From the NCBI GenBank assembly GCA_012932295.1, contig JAAONU010000014.1, positions 40,222,770 to 40,286,769 of the forward strand: a DNA stretch of 64,000 nucleotides, written 5' to 3'. The stretch comes from Cyclina sinensis. Taxonomy: Eukaryota > Mollusca > Bivalvia > Venerida > Veneridae. Below the pieces are notes generated by a model. That model ran no database searches, had not been told where the DNA came from, and saw only the letters and a program-made list of their open reading frames with translations. A program made the translations under genes and the position numbers. The first letter of the stretch is position 1. Every line of letters starts with the position of its first letter. Positions 12,374 through 24,250 of this stretch are shown in pieces.

Positions 12374-12537
12374 CCGAAATGTCGACGATCGAAGAAGACG
12401 AACAGAAAGCACCTGTTGATCTTGATCTTTCTATTAGTGTAGCACACCTACAAGCATATGCAAGACACAAAAATGATTGTATGCTAAACGGATTGCTTTC
12501 AAAACTTTGTGAAGGATTGATAACTGAAAAATCACGA
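12374..12537 (+). CDS. Gene B, probable start exon
   Basis: Acceptor CTTTCAG at 12373, ATG at 12379 and donor gtaagt at 12538. It encodes 53 residues beginning MSTIEEDEQKAPVDLDLSI. It has no counterpart in gene D, which starts elsewhere. Confidence 0.55.
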
Positions 12538-15500
12538 GTAAGTAATGTTTTGTTTTCCCTTAATTTTTGAACTTTTGCTACTTTATGTTTACTCCTCAGA
12601 GTCTTGATAATTTAGCGTTATCAGTAATTGAAGAAACTCAGAGCGCAGAAACATACGTTTTCGATAAATGTGCAGTTTTATTTCGCAGTTTCCTCAAATC
12701 AGTTAAAGATAAGTCTTATTATATCTTTCAGAGACAGATGAAAAAATATATAGCACACTTTTAATAATTTTATACGTTTCACACACAAATGAATACTTAG
12801 GTTTATTTACTAAAGCTGTGGGTACATGATTTACTCTTTCTTGTTTTAATTCAGAGTGATGAACAAATTTTCAAGATATTGTGAAATGTATTAAGCATAT
12901 CGCAAATTGAATTTCAAATGAACTCAGCGAATTTGTAAGTTTTATTTAAGCGGCTTGAGATAAAATATTTTCATTTTTGCTGATAATGAAGTATAAATTC
13001 TCCTTTTCTAAAGAAAGAAGACATGGGCCATTCTTTACAGATGTTGAAAACTGAAAACCAGTCACTTCAAAGAACCCTTAAAATCCTTGCTCTTGAACAA
13101 GCTTGTCAACAAGAGGAAACAGTTCAGATTAAAAAAGAAAGAGAAAGAGAATTAATTAAGACTGGAATTAAGGTAAAGTATTTGATAGATGAAAAAGAAA
13201 ATTTAGAGCTGACACTTCGGTCGAAAACATCGGAGAGAATAAGTGTCGAACTGCAGAAGGTAAAATCAGAGAGAGATAAAGAAGCACTCATAAGAAATGA
13301 ACTTGAAAATCAAGCCAGTGGTTATGCGACACGCATAAAACAGTTAGAAGAAACAATAGAAAAATACAAAACAGAGTATAGCCATAAAGAGCGCAAAAAG
13401 TTGAACGATGAATTGGAACAGTTTAGACATCAAGCCTATGATAGAGAAGAAAGTGAAAAGAAATTGCAGGTTACTGAAGAGCAGATAGTAAAAAAGGAGA
13501 ATGAGCAAGAACAGACTTTAGCAGAACTTAGAAAAGTGAAAGCTGAACTCAACCTGCTGAAGTCCAAAACGGAATCTGACGTACTTCATACGCAAAACTT
13601 AGAAAGAGATAATGAAAAATATGAGAACATCATAAGACATTTAGAAGATCATCACAATTTAGAAAAGACGTCCCTTCAGCAGGGAATTTCTGAACTGAAG
13701 GAAGAATTACTTAAAACAAAAGAGGAGCTGAAAGAAAGTTCTCTTGCATTAAAGAAAACAAAGAGAGATTTGCAGGATGTAACGTCGAGAAAAAGGCTAG
13801 AAACTGATAAACAAACTGTTGAATACAACCGTCGAATCACCAACTTAGAAGAAACACACATTACAGTAGTATCATCTCTCAAAGACGAAATATATCGACT
13901 AGAGCACGAAATGAAACTAAAAAGTAGCAAAATAAAAGATTTAGAAGAATTTTTGGATCAGCACAGACAAACAGTAGATGAAAGAGATCAAATTAAGGCA
14001 GAGTTAAAAGTAGTTTGGAATAAAATGTCAGAAAGGGATAATGAGCGGCAACAGATGGAATCAAGTCTAAGAGATGCTGAAGTCAAACTGAAGGCGAAGG
14101 AGTCCGATGTAGTATCTTACAAACGCTCAATTCAAAGATTGGAAAAAGAAGCCAGTGAATATGAAAATCGTATCAAAATGTTACTATGTGAAAATGAAGA
14201 AAATAATACCTCTCTGCGGCTAAGAATAAACACGCTTGAGAATGAGATTGACGAGAAAAACTTGGAGATAGAATCCTTAAAAAACAAGACAGATATCCAG
14301 ACTGAAGACAGTAATAGTTACATACTTGGAAAGAAGCTGAAAGAAACTGAGGAATTGCTACTCAAAACAAATGAAGCAATGAAGAAAATGCAAAACGAAT
14401 TACACGAGATTAGAATGGAAAAAGAGCAAGAACTTGGAATACAGGCAAGTGAGCAGAAGCATCGAATCAATCAGTTGGAACACAGAAACAAACAAGTTGT
14501 TACATCTCTTGAAGAGAGAATAATTCAGAAAGAACTCGAAATGAAAGAGAAGGATAGCAGAATAGAAACGTTAGAAGCATTGCATGAGCAGTACAAACAA
14601 AACATAACTGAAAAAGATCGAACTGAAGCGAATTTTAAATTGGCTGCGAGCAAAATATCTCAAATGGAAAATGAAACGAAAACAATGCGTCAAAAACTTA
14701 GAGAAAGTGAAGCCAAACTCACAGAGATGAAGTCTGAAACAGAGTCTTGCCAACTTTTAAAACAAAAATTAATGAAAGAAGAAGCAAAGCATGAGAACCG
14801 TATCAAAACACTGATATATGAAAAAGATGATATAAGTAGGACTCTTCAATTGCGTATAAGTGAACTTGAAAATCAAATAGTGGTTAAAGATCAGGAAAAG
14901 GAGGCTATCAGAATGAAAATGAGAGACAGTAATATGCTAAACGGAAAATTAGAAGAAATCGAGAAACAGTTTTTGAAAACCAGACAGCAGCTACAAGAGG
15001 CATCCCAATTATTGGAGGAGAAAGAGCAAGAAATGCAGGCTTACAAGAAGGAACGTATCCGTGAAATAACTGAATACAAGAACTATATCAAACAGGTAGA
15101 AGAAACGAATAAATCAGATTGGACATCTTTGCAAGCAACAATTCAACGACAAGAAAAAGAAGCTGAAGGTAAAGGGCAGATAATAGAACATTTAAAACAA
15201 CAGATTGGCGACCTTAACAGCCGTGAAAAATATCTGAAATTTACAGAGGAAAAATGTCGTAAAACTGAAGGTAAATATCAACAAACATTAGCAAAACTTC
15301 AGGAAATGGAAGTCAAACATAGGGAGACAATGTCTGAGATAGTTTTCGAAAAACATAAAAGGAAAGAGCTTGAAGTAAAAGTGAGTGAGTACGAAAGTAA
15401 CATTAAACAGTCGAACGAGGAAAATGAAAAATTACTGACCTCTCATAAACAGAACATCAGATTCCTTAAGGAAGAGATTAAAGACAAAGATCAAAAAGTC

Positions 15501-18500
15501 AAAGCATTAGAAGATTTAGTAGACAGTCAGAAAACGGATGCATATGACCAAGATAAAATCAGAAAGGAGCTAAAACAAACAAAAATTCAGTTAGCAGAGT
15601 TAGACAATCAGCATAGACAGACATTAGCAAAACTTCAGGAAATGGAAGTCAAACATAGGGAGACAATGTCTGAGATAGTTTTCGAAAAACATAAAAGGAA
15701 AGAGCTTGAAGTAAAAGTGAGTGGATACGAAAGTAACATTAAACAGTCGAACGAGGAAAATGAAAAATTACTGACCTCTCATAAACAGAACATCAGATTC
15801 CTTAAGGAAGAGATTAAAGACAAAGATCAACAAGTCAAAGCATTAGAAGATTTAGTAGACAGTCTGAAAGCGGATGCCTTTGACCGAAATAAAATCAGAC
15901 AGGAGCTAAAACAAACAAAAATTCAGTTAGCTGAGTTAGACAATCAGCATAGACAAACATTAGCAAAACTTCGGGAAATGGAAGTCAAACATAGGGAGAA
16001 AAAGTCTGAGATAGTTTCCGAAAAACATAAAAGAAAAGAGCTTGAAGTAAAAGTGAGTGGATACGAAAGTAACATTAAACAGTCGAACGAGGAAAATGAA
16101 AAAGTACTGACCTCTCTTAATCAGACAATAAAATTTCTTAAGAAAGAGATTAAAGAAAAAGATCAAAATGTCAAAGCATTAGAAGATTTAGTAGACAGTC
16201 TGAAAGCGGATGCCTATGACAGAGATAAAATCAGACAGGAGCTAAAAGAAACAAAAATGCAGTTAGCAGAGTTAGACAATCAGCATAGAATGACTTTAGC
16301 AACACTGAGGAGGAAAGAAACTGAACTAAATGAAACAAAACAAAATGGTAAATCTCAGAGTTTTGGGAGCATCACAACGGGTTTAGGAGATAAACAAAGG
16401 CAGGCTTTTACAGCTTTGCAACAAACGGAGGCAGAACTGGAGGAAACAAAAACAAGGTAAATAAATTATAATTTTATCACGTTACAACGGATAATGTAAT
16501 GTAGAAAACGTAACAAATGTCTTAAGTTGTGTTTTCGTCTTAAATAATGTTTAAAGTTATATGGTGAGTTGTTGGAAAAAGTAATTCATTTAAATCATCT
16601 TATGGTTACCTTTAGAGTCAGTAAAGCTATGGGAGACAGGCTGACAGACAATTATCCTAATAGAGCAGACCACAGCGACAAGAACCGTCCAGTTAACTTG
16701 GCAGAAAGATTAAACGAATTATATGACAATCAGTGGACAGTTGCCTTTGACATCCTTGAGAAACAGTTTGATGGTGAGCAATATACAATCGAGGCTCTTT
16801 TGGGAATTTTGCAGGTAAATGTTTATAGAGATTTCAGGTAATATTAAGTTAAGGCAGAATTTGAGCTACGAGTGTGTGCCTTTTTATGTATTTATACAGA
16901 ATATTTTTTAAGACTATTAGAAATGTTGCTTCAACTTTGACTAAGACTTTCTCAGACTTATCCATTTAATAACCTTGTTTGGTATCTCCGTGTTCAGTGT
17001 TATATAACTGGGACAAATGACCCATAGACGCATTGTCTGAGATCAATTATCACAGAAAAATTTCGTCGGCCCTGATGGAGTTTAAACCGGGATCGTCAAG
17101 ATTCGATGTTCTACCGATTGAGCTAGTCGGGCCGACTATGACGTTTTAGAAGCAAGTTACTTGAATAAATTTACTTTACTTCTACCGATGGTTAGGATCT
17201 TGCAAAATGTCGAATAACTCAACTTGCTTTCGCAGTAAGTTACGTTTAATGCCTCGATCTAATGAATACATGAGAAATGTAGACAGTTTTTGTTGATATT
17301 TTGTTAAAGATCTGTCTTATATTTCGTTGATAGGATGTCTTGATTTTTTGTGAAGACGCTGCCGACCAAAAGTTACAGGATTTACAGATTTCTCTTCAAC
17401 TATCAAGTTCTATAGTAAGTTTTTTTTTCGTAAAAAATTATCGGAAAATTTTACAGAAGTCCGCTGCCGGCTTTTGCGTACACAATTATAGGTTACTTTT
17501 TAAAAAAATAAAACCAAAATATACTGTTTGTGTAAAAGATCTATAGCTAGTCTACTTTCAATTGAAGATACATTTCGAGAACTACTTTTTTAAGTCTCGA
17601 CCTCGTGTACGACTGTAGGACAGATTTCATATATGGAAATAAACAAAAACGAAATTCAATGTTCAGATGTAATGTAAATGAATTCTGTATTAAGTTATAC
17701 TAATGAAAAAATAATGATGACAAGTGAAGTTTTCTTGAATATGTTTAGGAAGATGGAGATTTCCCAACTGATGTACGAAAATGCTTAAAGGACTGCAGGG
17801 AGAAAATGTCATCAGCAATTGCAAAAAACCTGTATGAGGTAAATATCAGCAGGACCACAAATGCAAAAGAATACACAATCAATGAGAATGATTCGAAGCC
17901 AAACATTCCAAACTATTATTGTTTAACATTTACTACACACATTTTGTATTCTTTCTGTCAAACTAATTAAAATCATTTTGTAGGCCTTATAAAGATTCGA
18001 CGTGGCGCATTACACGACTTGCAGATAAGATATGTGCGATTTTGTCGTATACAAAATAAGCATTCTAAAGTGTGGTAAATAACGGCAGATTTTCTTTAAA
18101 AGATATTTAGGGTAAAACAAAAATTCTTTATTTGAGTTATTATCTAATACTTATAACGAATGTTATAACTTTGAAATGATTAAAAACAAGTTTGAAATAA
18201 TAAAAATCAGGTTTTATTACCCCACTGGAGAAGATGACGACAATTCGAAAGCTTGTTTTATTTGATAAAATTATGAAGAAGTATTCTTTCTTTTTCTGTA
18301 TATTCCAGTTGTACTTGGTATATCTGAAGAGGGCTGCTCCACATAAAATGAATACTGCACAAAAGGTCAAATCTTATGTGAAGGAATGTCTAGGAATATG
18401 TTGGCTGATGGTGGTAGGTGTTGAGTTTTTATTAGTAAAACGCTGCTACGTTTGCCAGTTTGGTATGTTTCATTGGTAAATGGTATACATTCTTAAATTT

Positions 18501-21500
18501 GCGAGTTGCATTACATACTAACGATCCTGTAGCATAAACACAAACACCATAACTGGGAGCCTCAATGTACTTGTGAATGAAATGCACAGCTTTTAACTTA
18601 TTGTCATACCTTATGACTATGAGGATGTAAGAAAGTAAGCAACTATGTTTTCTCGCCGACCCCGTTTCTAAGTCCGTACCTAATACATGTTCGTTAAATC
18701 CTGATATTTATAACACCAGGATATACAGGCAAAAGTTTTATGCTTTCTTTCTCATTTCTTCAGTCAACATAGACCGTTCCATAATTGATAAATGTGACGG
18801 CCGGCATTATGAAGATCACGTGACCGTCCGCCATTAAAGGACTGCTAAATTCGCTATAATGCCTAAGTTCCGTATAAATCTGTATAACTTTAGCAAATTT
18901 CAAGGTGACATACTGCCTTATATCGCGTGAATTTTGTTGCAGAATAAACATCATTTCATAGTATTATTATTATTGTTTTGTATCTTTTATTCCTGACTTG
19001 AGCATATTATTAACTTGAATTATTTAACACATGAAAGACTATAAAAAAGACTATGGACTGTTCAAAGTGGAAGCTTGAGTTGTGTAAACCATATAATCTG
19101 TGTAAAACACAAACAATATTGAAAACACTGTTTTCCTTTTCGAAAGTTGGAACTATGATTTCAATTATTTGAACAACTCTGAAAGCTTACAAAATGGACA
19201 AAATGACAAAATTAAACATCTTGCTCATCAACCAGTCTATTTTAACTAAAACTTGCTTTATTCTTTGATACAGTTTCAAAGAATACTTGACAATAAATAT
19301 GCATTATTTAGCGCTTGTTTAATTATCAAACCGTCTTTGGTCTTTCGCGTTGTCCTGTGGTGAAGGAATGTGGTTACGTAATATGGGGTGACATACTGTC
19401 TTTGTTTTGATAAGTCACCGTTAATTGTCATTGTCGGTCTTGTCGGTCTTGATCAGTCACAGTAAAACATTGTAATAACGAAATTTGCTCTTGAGAAAAT
19501 GCCTGAAGGCTATAAAACATGGGCTTTATTTGTTCCTGATTGTTATATGAAATTTAAGAATGTAAATATATACAAGCAAGATTTTCAAGACCGTATAAAA
19601 TTTACCCTCTGTTGCCATATGGACCTTTTTTCTATTCTTTATTTCTTGTATTTGGGAAAACTGTTTTTGCAAAGTATTGATATGTACAACATGTGAGTTG
19701 TAACACGTTTTTAAGATACTGATCTTACAATAATAAGTTTGCTTTCCTTTTTATTTTCAGAGACGTATATATAACACAATTTACGTCTTTGATATTTTTA
19801 ACATTATTGTTGATGATATTTCTTGTAATACGGAGAACATAATTATTATGATACCTATATAACTGTATCCTTTTGGTCTGATTTTGTAAAGATAGAAACA
19901 TGTACTTTTTTAAAGCAGTTTTTCGTGAAATTTTGAAAAGATAAAAAGAATATCACAAGACCTTTATTCAACAGTTCAATAGGTTGAGATGTCAGCAAAA
20001 AAACGTTTGCAAATATACTTTTTTCAGTTAAAAGACCTTGGGATATATCTTTGCTGATAATAAATGCTTCATGTGGTCTATATGTATCTGTTTCTCTAAC
20101 ATACAACGTCACAACTACATTACAGCTATAAAAATGGGACTTTTTATAACCTCCGCATTATAAAACTGCTTCAATCTGTGCAGTCCCATAATGGCGGACG
20201 CAAGGGAGGTAATCAGGTAGGTACTAATTTCTGGAACGGTCTATATACTAAACATGTGATCGAAATAAATATAATGATCGGACCCAGTAACAAAGATTTC
20301 CTCTTTTTAAACGAAAAACCAGGTGGTTTCCTAACTTCTTAGTTTTTAAAGGGATATACAGGCAAAAGTGTTATGCTTTCTTTCTATTTCTTCAATCAAT
20401 ACACTATAAATGTGATTGAAATTAATACAATGATTAGTCCAAGTAACAAAGATTTCCCCTTTTTTAATGAAAAACCAGGTGGTTTCCTAACTTGACCCAC
20501 GTGGGTCTAGATAGAAAATTTAGATTTCGCGCAAAATTTTGCAGTGGATGATTGGACGGTTGAAGTACCTGCCACGTAATTTATGGCAAAAAAACAACCC
20601 AAGAGAAATGACGATTGGCTGTTTTGTCACGTGACCAATATAAAAATAACTCGGCGATTCCGTTCACGTTTTATTTAAGAAAAAATAGATATGTTCCTAT
20701 TTTTTTATGAGTGAATAAAGTATACGCAGGAGTTCGGATGCGTAGGAATTTAATTCCGCTGCATCCGAAAGACTGCCTATATTTTTTTCACTCATAAAAA
20801 AAGGAACAAATTTATTATTTCGATTCTAACCACGAAAATATCCAGAACTGCAAGCATTTATTTAAAGTGTGCAATTCGTCAGTAAGCGGGGTAAGCTGTT
20901 ACAATTTACACCCAAGTGTAGAGAGGAGTACATACCGGAATTTATCGATACTGATATTTATTCACGAAGTCTGCAATTCATTCAAATAAAAGACAAATGT
21001 AGATAATCTTTTTAAAACAACACAAAATATTTCCAAGAATAACAATAACAGTAAACATTATTGTCAGTTTCTGCGGTGTTAGTAGGTTTGCAGACGAACC
21101 GGAAGTTTGTCTACTTCTACAACATTTACTACGATCGTTTCGTTTTGTTTATTTCACGTGATATGATTTTATTCATAAACCGGAAATTGGAACTACTTCC
21201 ATAGTGTTTGCATCGCAAGATTTTCCCAGTTTGTACTTATTAAGTACGAGTGCCTAATATTTGTCTACCTGAAAACGGATTTATTTTTTGTACTGTCACA
21301 TTTAAGAAATGAAATTATACTAAGTTTACGGCAAAAGGAGAAAATACAATCAAAGTATGTGTAGTGTGGAATAGGTGGGCGCACAATAAAACAGCCATAT
21401 TTTATCGTAGAATAGAAAACAACTGGTTTTCCTATATGTTTATATAGGAAATATTTCAGATTGTGTTAGAATTTCTGTTAAAGAACGTTCAAATATTTAC

Positions 21501-23343
21501 ATTCAAGCCAACACTTCACTTTATTTATAATGGACAAACATACTGGGAATTTAAAGTTCTTTATATTGAACGTGATTTTAGCAAATTATCAGTTTTAATT
21601 TTTTGTGCATTCATTTGCCTGTGTATCACTTTAATAATGTTTCTTCTTTAAAAAAAATTCAAAACCCGGACCAAAAACAACGAGTAATTGTTTTTTTTTT
21701 AAATTACGGTCATATAGTGGAGTAATAATAATCATATATTTTTACTTAAGTATATTGTATTTCTTTCTTTAGAAACTGACGTTACAAGTTTTGTCAGCTC
21801 TTACGAACACGAATGTCCGTAACAGAAAGATGCAATGCATCTTAGAATACACAACCCAGTGCGGGATTTGAACCTCGATCTCCCGCCAGACACGCCAATG
21901 CTCTAACCACTGAGCCAAAAAAATTCCCTGACGCAGTTGTGAGAGCTTGTATTTATACAGTTATCAAAGTGTGAACTAGACCGTAACACAGCTGAAAAGT
22001 GCACAACAAACAATCGTAAAAAATACATTTATGAGTTATTTGTAGTAACCCTTTTAAGGCCAATACTCTAATGCATAAATTTTGATTATCTTTTTTGTAG
22101 TTTTTATATGTTACTCACGAAGCCATACTTTGTGTTTCGTACGTATAACTTCAGTATCAGTACTATACTTTGTATGTAGATATTTTCATGACAACACAAA
22201 ATACCCTTCTTGAGAGTATGGCGACTTAGCTGTAGCTCGTTGTTTCTAATCAGTTTGGGTCTGGTCTTCAAAGAAACTTTTATTTAAAAAAAAACTTTTG
22301 AAAACAAGGAATGGTATGCATCAGCATTTATTGAATATTTTATGCATGATGACAATTTAAATAACAGACTAAGACACGGGGGCGGTGTGAAAACTCGGTT
22401 GTTTATCTTCTTATATCATATAATCGTAAGGTACTTTCTTATTTCATATAATCGTAAGGTATGGCAGTCGGTTAAAGATAGTGATTTAACTTTCACACAC
22501 ATGCTTTTGTCCTATTTATGTTCCTAGTACCCGTTACAGTAAACGGTATATACAGTTACAATGATGAGAAAAAAAGTGAAAAACGCATATCATGAAAAAC
22601 CACAGTAAAAATGAGCCTCTCTATACAGTCAAAAGTAGAGGAAAATATAGCATGAATTTTTTTAAAGATCAATAAAAAAGGACACCACAAACAATTAACG
22701 AAAATTAGAACCCGAGGGGTAACTACCTTGGAACGGTCAATGGCAAAACATTTGTCACTGAGAGGGATTGAAACAGGTCATAGGGTGCACCAACTTCACA
22801 CCAGCCTCAACAGGGTTTCATAAGAGCAAACAAGAACAAGTTATTATGCTGAATTAAAGTAGATAAACATAAATATGAAGGATAAGAAGGAGAATATGTT
22901 GATACTTTCATTTGTTGAAATGTTTCTTAGCATGTAAATTGAATATACTTATAGCTATATTCACAACATGTTGAAACCAATAGCTTTTCAAGGCTTTTGT
23001 AGACACAGATCTGAAAAAGTAATGAAACATTATATAAAGCTTTTAATATACTTCTAACAGTGGATTATTACTCAGCAGTCAAAATAATATCAAACTGATT
23101 ACCTTCTGAAAACAACTAACAATTTCTTTCATTTAGATCCAGGACCCACCAGTTGTGTTTGCTCCAGTGGCCAGGCAAGATTCTATCCTCAATACGGATA
23201 TCTACAGGTTTTACACAAGTAGCGGAACGCACGTTAAGTTCACAGTTTGACCTGCATTGCTTCTACATAAAAGCGGCCCAGTTCTTGCCAAAGGTGTAGC
23301 TCAGGGATATAGAAAGAATTCAGGATCTAAAAAAGATAGCTAA
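12374..23343 (+). CDS. MIEAP-like coiled-coil gene B with a nonsense codon
   Basis: Proposed coding exons are 12379-12537, 12600-12701, 13014-16456, 16616-16814, 17334-17414, 17749-17838, 18309-18413 and 23137-23250, giving about 1430 aa if translation stops at TGA 23248-23250. A short acidic N-terminus precedes about 1150 residues of Glu/Lys/Gln-rich coiled coil, then the MIEAP C-terminal domain. By family knowledge that domain serves mitochondrial quality control; the target of this paralogue is unknown. TGA replaces the Trp of the VWPALLLH block and would remove 31 residues; the frame continues open to TAA at 23341. The stop is in the last exon, so a stable truncated protein is possible. 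The start and the 12701 donor are the weakest parts. Confidence 0.75.
12600..12701 (+). CDS. Gene B, second coding exon
   Basis: Acceptor TACTCCTCAG at 12599. 34 codons (SLDNLALSVIEETQSAETYV and on) stay in phase with both neighbours if the weak donor gttaaa at 12702 is used. The open frame would otherwise end at TAA 12762. Confidence 0.45.
13014..16456 (+). CDS. Gene B, large coiled-coil exon
   Basis: A single 3.4-kb open exon of 1147 codons plus two bases; the ATG at 13023 may be internal. Almost continuous heptad-type sequence without Pro. The last third (15282-16289) holds three tandem 112-residue units. It ends ELEETKTR, the same junction peptide as gene D, at donor gtaaat. Confidence 0.85.
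15282..16289 (+). repeat. Three tandem 336-bp coding repeats
   Basis: Units start at 15282, 15618 and 15954 with TLAKLQEMEVKHRE-type peptide. Each is 112 codons, exactly 16 heptads. Units 1 and 2 are nearly identical at the base level; unit 3 has drifted, for example KKSEIVSEKHK in place of TMSEIVFEKHK. A partial fourth start follows. Confidence 0.85.
16616..16814 (+). CDS. Gene B, MIEAP domain exon 1
   Basis: 199 bp, same split Arg codon as in A and D. It carries NRPVNLAERLNELYDNQWTV and several substitutions at otherwise conserved sites (DHSDKN for DLSDKN). Confidence 0.85.
17040..17140 (-). mobile_element. tRNA-derived SINE head in a gene B intron
   Basis: The minus strand has a tRNA-like A box (CTAGCTCAATCGGTAGAAC) and a degenerate B box (GGTTTAAACTCC). 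The homologous intron of gene A (576-1016) lacks this segment. The cloverleaf is too degraded for a functional tRNA. Confidence 0.55.
17334..17414 (+). CDS. Gene B, MIEAP domain exon 2
   Basis: 27 codons, DVLIFCEDAADQKLQDL onward, donor gtaagt. Confidence 0.8.
17749..17838 (+). CDS. Gene B, MIEAP domain exon 3
   Basis: 30 codons with DVRKCLKDCREKM and ending NLYE, donor gtaaat. Confidence 0.8.
18309..18413 (+). CDS. Gene B, MIEAP domain exon 4
   Basis: 35 codons ending CLGICWLMV, donor gtaggt. The next intron has grown to 4.7 kb by several repeat insertions, against 1.5 kb in gene A. Confidence 0.8.
18769..20244. mobile_element. Non-autonomous DNA transposon in the last intron of gene B
   Basis: Ends are the inverted pair ATAGACCGTTCCA (18769) and TGGAACGGTCTAT (to 20244). 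A second inner inverted pair is visible, around CCGCCATTA at 18830 and TAATGGCGGA at 20190. A duplicated flank at 20345-20495 preserves the uninterrupted site. The target duplication is probably 2 bp (TA or AT). The 65-aa ORF at 19499-19696 is not recognised, and no transposase is visible. Confidence 0.7.
20345..20500 (+). repeat. Tandem duplicate of the element's target region
   Basis: This repeats the sequence on both sides of the 18769-20244 element (about 18725-18768 joined to 20245-20340) with about 10-15% difference, including GAAAAACCAGGTGGTTTCCT. It therefore looks like an empty site. Confidence 0.65.
20679..20826. repeat. Foldback (palindromic) element, family copy 1
   Basis: Two arms of about 60 bp are inverted around GGAATTTAATTCC. 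The arm reads GTTCCTATTTTTTTATGAGT on the left and mirrors at 20790-20807. The core GAGTTCGGATGCG is shared with the palindrome at 59222-59397. Confidence 0.65.
21800..21993 (-). mobile_element. SINE insertion with 5-bp target duplication
   Basis: A minus-strand tRNA-like head lies at about 21865-21930 (A box TGGCTCAGTGGTTAGAGC, B box GGTTCAAATCCC). CAGCT flanks both sides (21795-21799 and 21989-21993). The homologous intron of gene A has one CAGCT and no insertion at 2619-2623. Confidence 0.75.
22568..22855 (+). repeat. Dispersed repeat, copy 1 (absent from gene A)
   Basis: The segment interrupts intron sequence shared with gene A (3240-3420). It is homologous in reverse orientation to 43640-43955, for example GGCAAAACATT and ACACCACAAACAATTA. 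The class is not recognised. Confidence 0.6.
23137..23343 (+). CDS. Gene B, terminal exon with premature stop
   Basis: It has the same 207-bp length as in gene A. It begins IQDPPVVFAPVA and reads HVKFTV followed by TGA at 23248-23250 where A and D have TGG. After it the frame continues PALLLHKSGPVLAKGVAQG to TAA at 23341-23343 with no other lesion, so the stop looks recent. Confidence 0.85.
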
Positions 23344-23359
23344 TAAGGAATGAGACAAA

Positions 23360-24250
23360 TATTAATTTGAACTATGTACACGAACAGAAAGTGGTAAAAG
23401 AAAATTGAACACACAATAGATAGTACTTTACTTTAAGCTATGCTATAATACTTAGGAAATCGCTTGATCGAAGGGACAAGTACAACGGATCACAAACATA
23501 TGGTTTTCTTTTTTCTGGTACCATAGTATTTCAAGATTGACAGTGATTTCTCAAAATTCTTTGCTATTGTAAATTGTAAAGTTTATAAACAGAGTCACTC
23601 ATAGACATTAATCGTTCATAATATCTCTTCTGCTGCTAAACATTGCCCTCGCTGAATTACCAACCTGAATTTGCCATTCCTTCAAGTTGTTTTTACATTG
23701 AATGGTGAAAGTAATTATAAATAGCAATTTTATCATGAAAATATTGGCCGAAAAGCCAACAGTGCAGATGGTGATCAGACAGATGTCAAGAGGTTAAGTG
23801 TATACAACTCATGAGGGCTACAATACAGGGAATTGCTGTGGAAAGAATAAAGTGGTAACTACTTTGTAAAACAATGACTTCATTTAGTTAAACTCAGACT
23901 TAGATGTCCAGTGGATTGTCCCTTTAATATTCATTCAATACATTTCATTCAAATTAAGACACGCCGCAAGACGGCAGAAGTATGGAAGTGTTTGATAGAT
24001 TTAGTGTGGATATTACAAAGCATACATTACATATATAGGGACACAAAATTTGTTGCACGTAGTTCTGTCGTATAATTCCAATCATGCGTCATATTATCTA
24101 TAAACACTTCACTCATGCTTCTCTTTTTTTTAAAACAAATCTGAAATGACAGCTTGTTTGAATGAGAAAAGAAAAGGCGAACAAATGTATTCCGACCAAT
24201 TCGCGAACGATGAAGATTGACAACCAGTTGTTGTCATCAGTTCAAGCTAC
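23360..24250 (+). repeat. Duplicated 3' flank of gene B
   Basis: Homologous to 3.9-5.2 kb, for example GGATTGTCCCTTTAATATTC near 23910. The 41-bp minisatellite is reduced to about one degraded unit near 23800. Confidence 0.55.

Noticed and set aside
13676..13930. Minus-strand ORFs under the coiled-coil exons (also 14571, 15960, 47667, 48819)
   Set aside because: Ser/Phe-rich shadows of Glu/Lys-rich coding sequence.
19499..19696. 65-codon ORF inside the intron element
   Set aside because: No similarity to a transposase and no splice support; likely chance.
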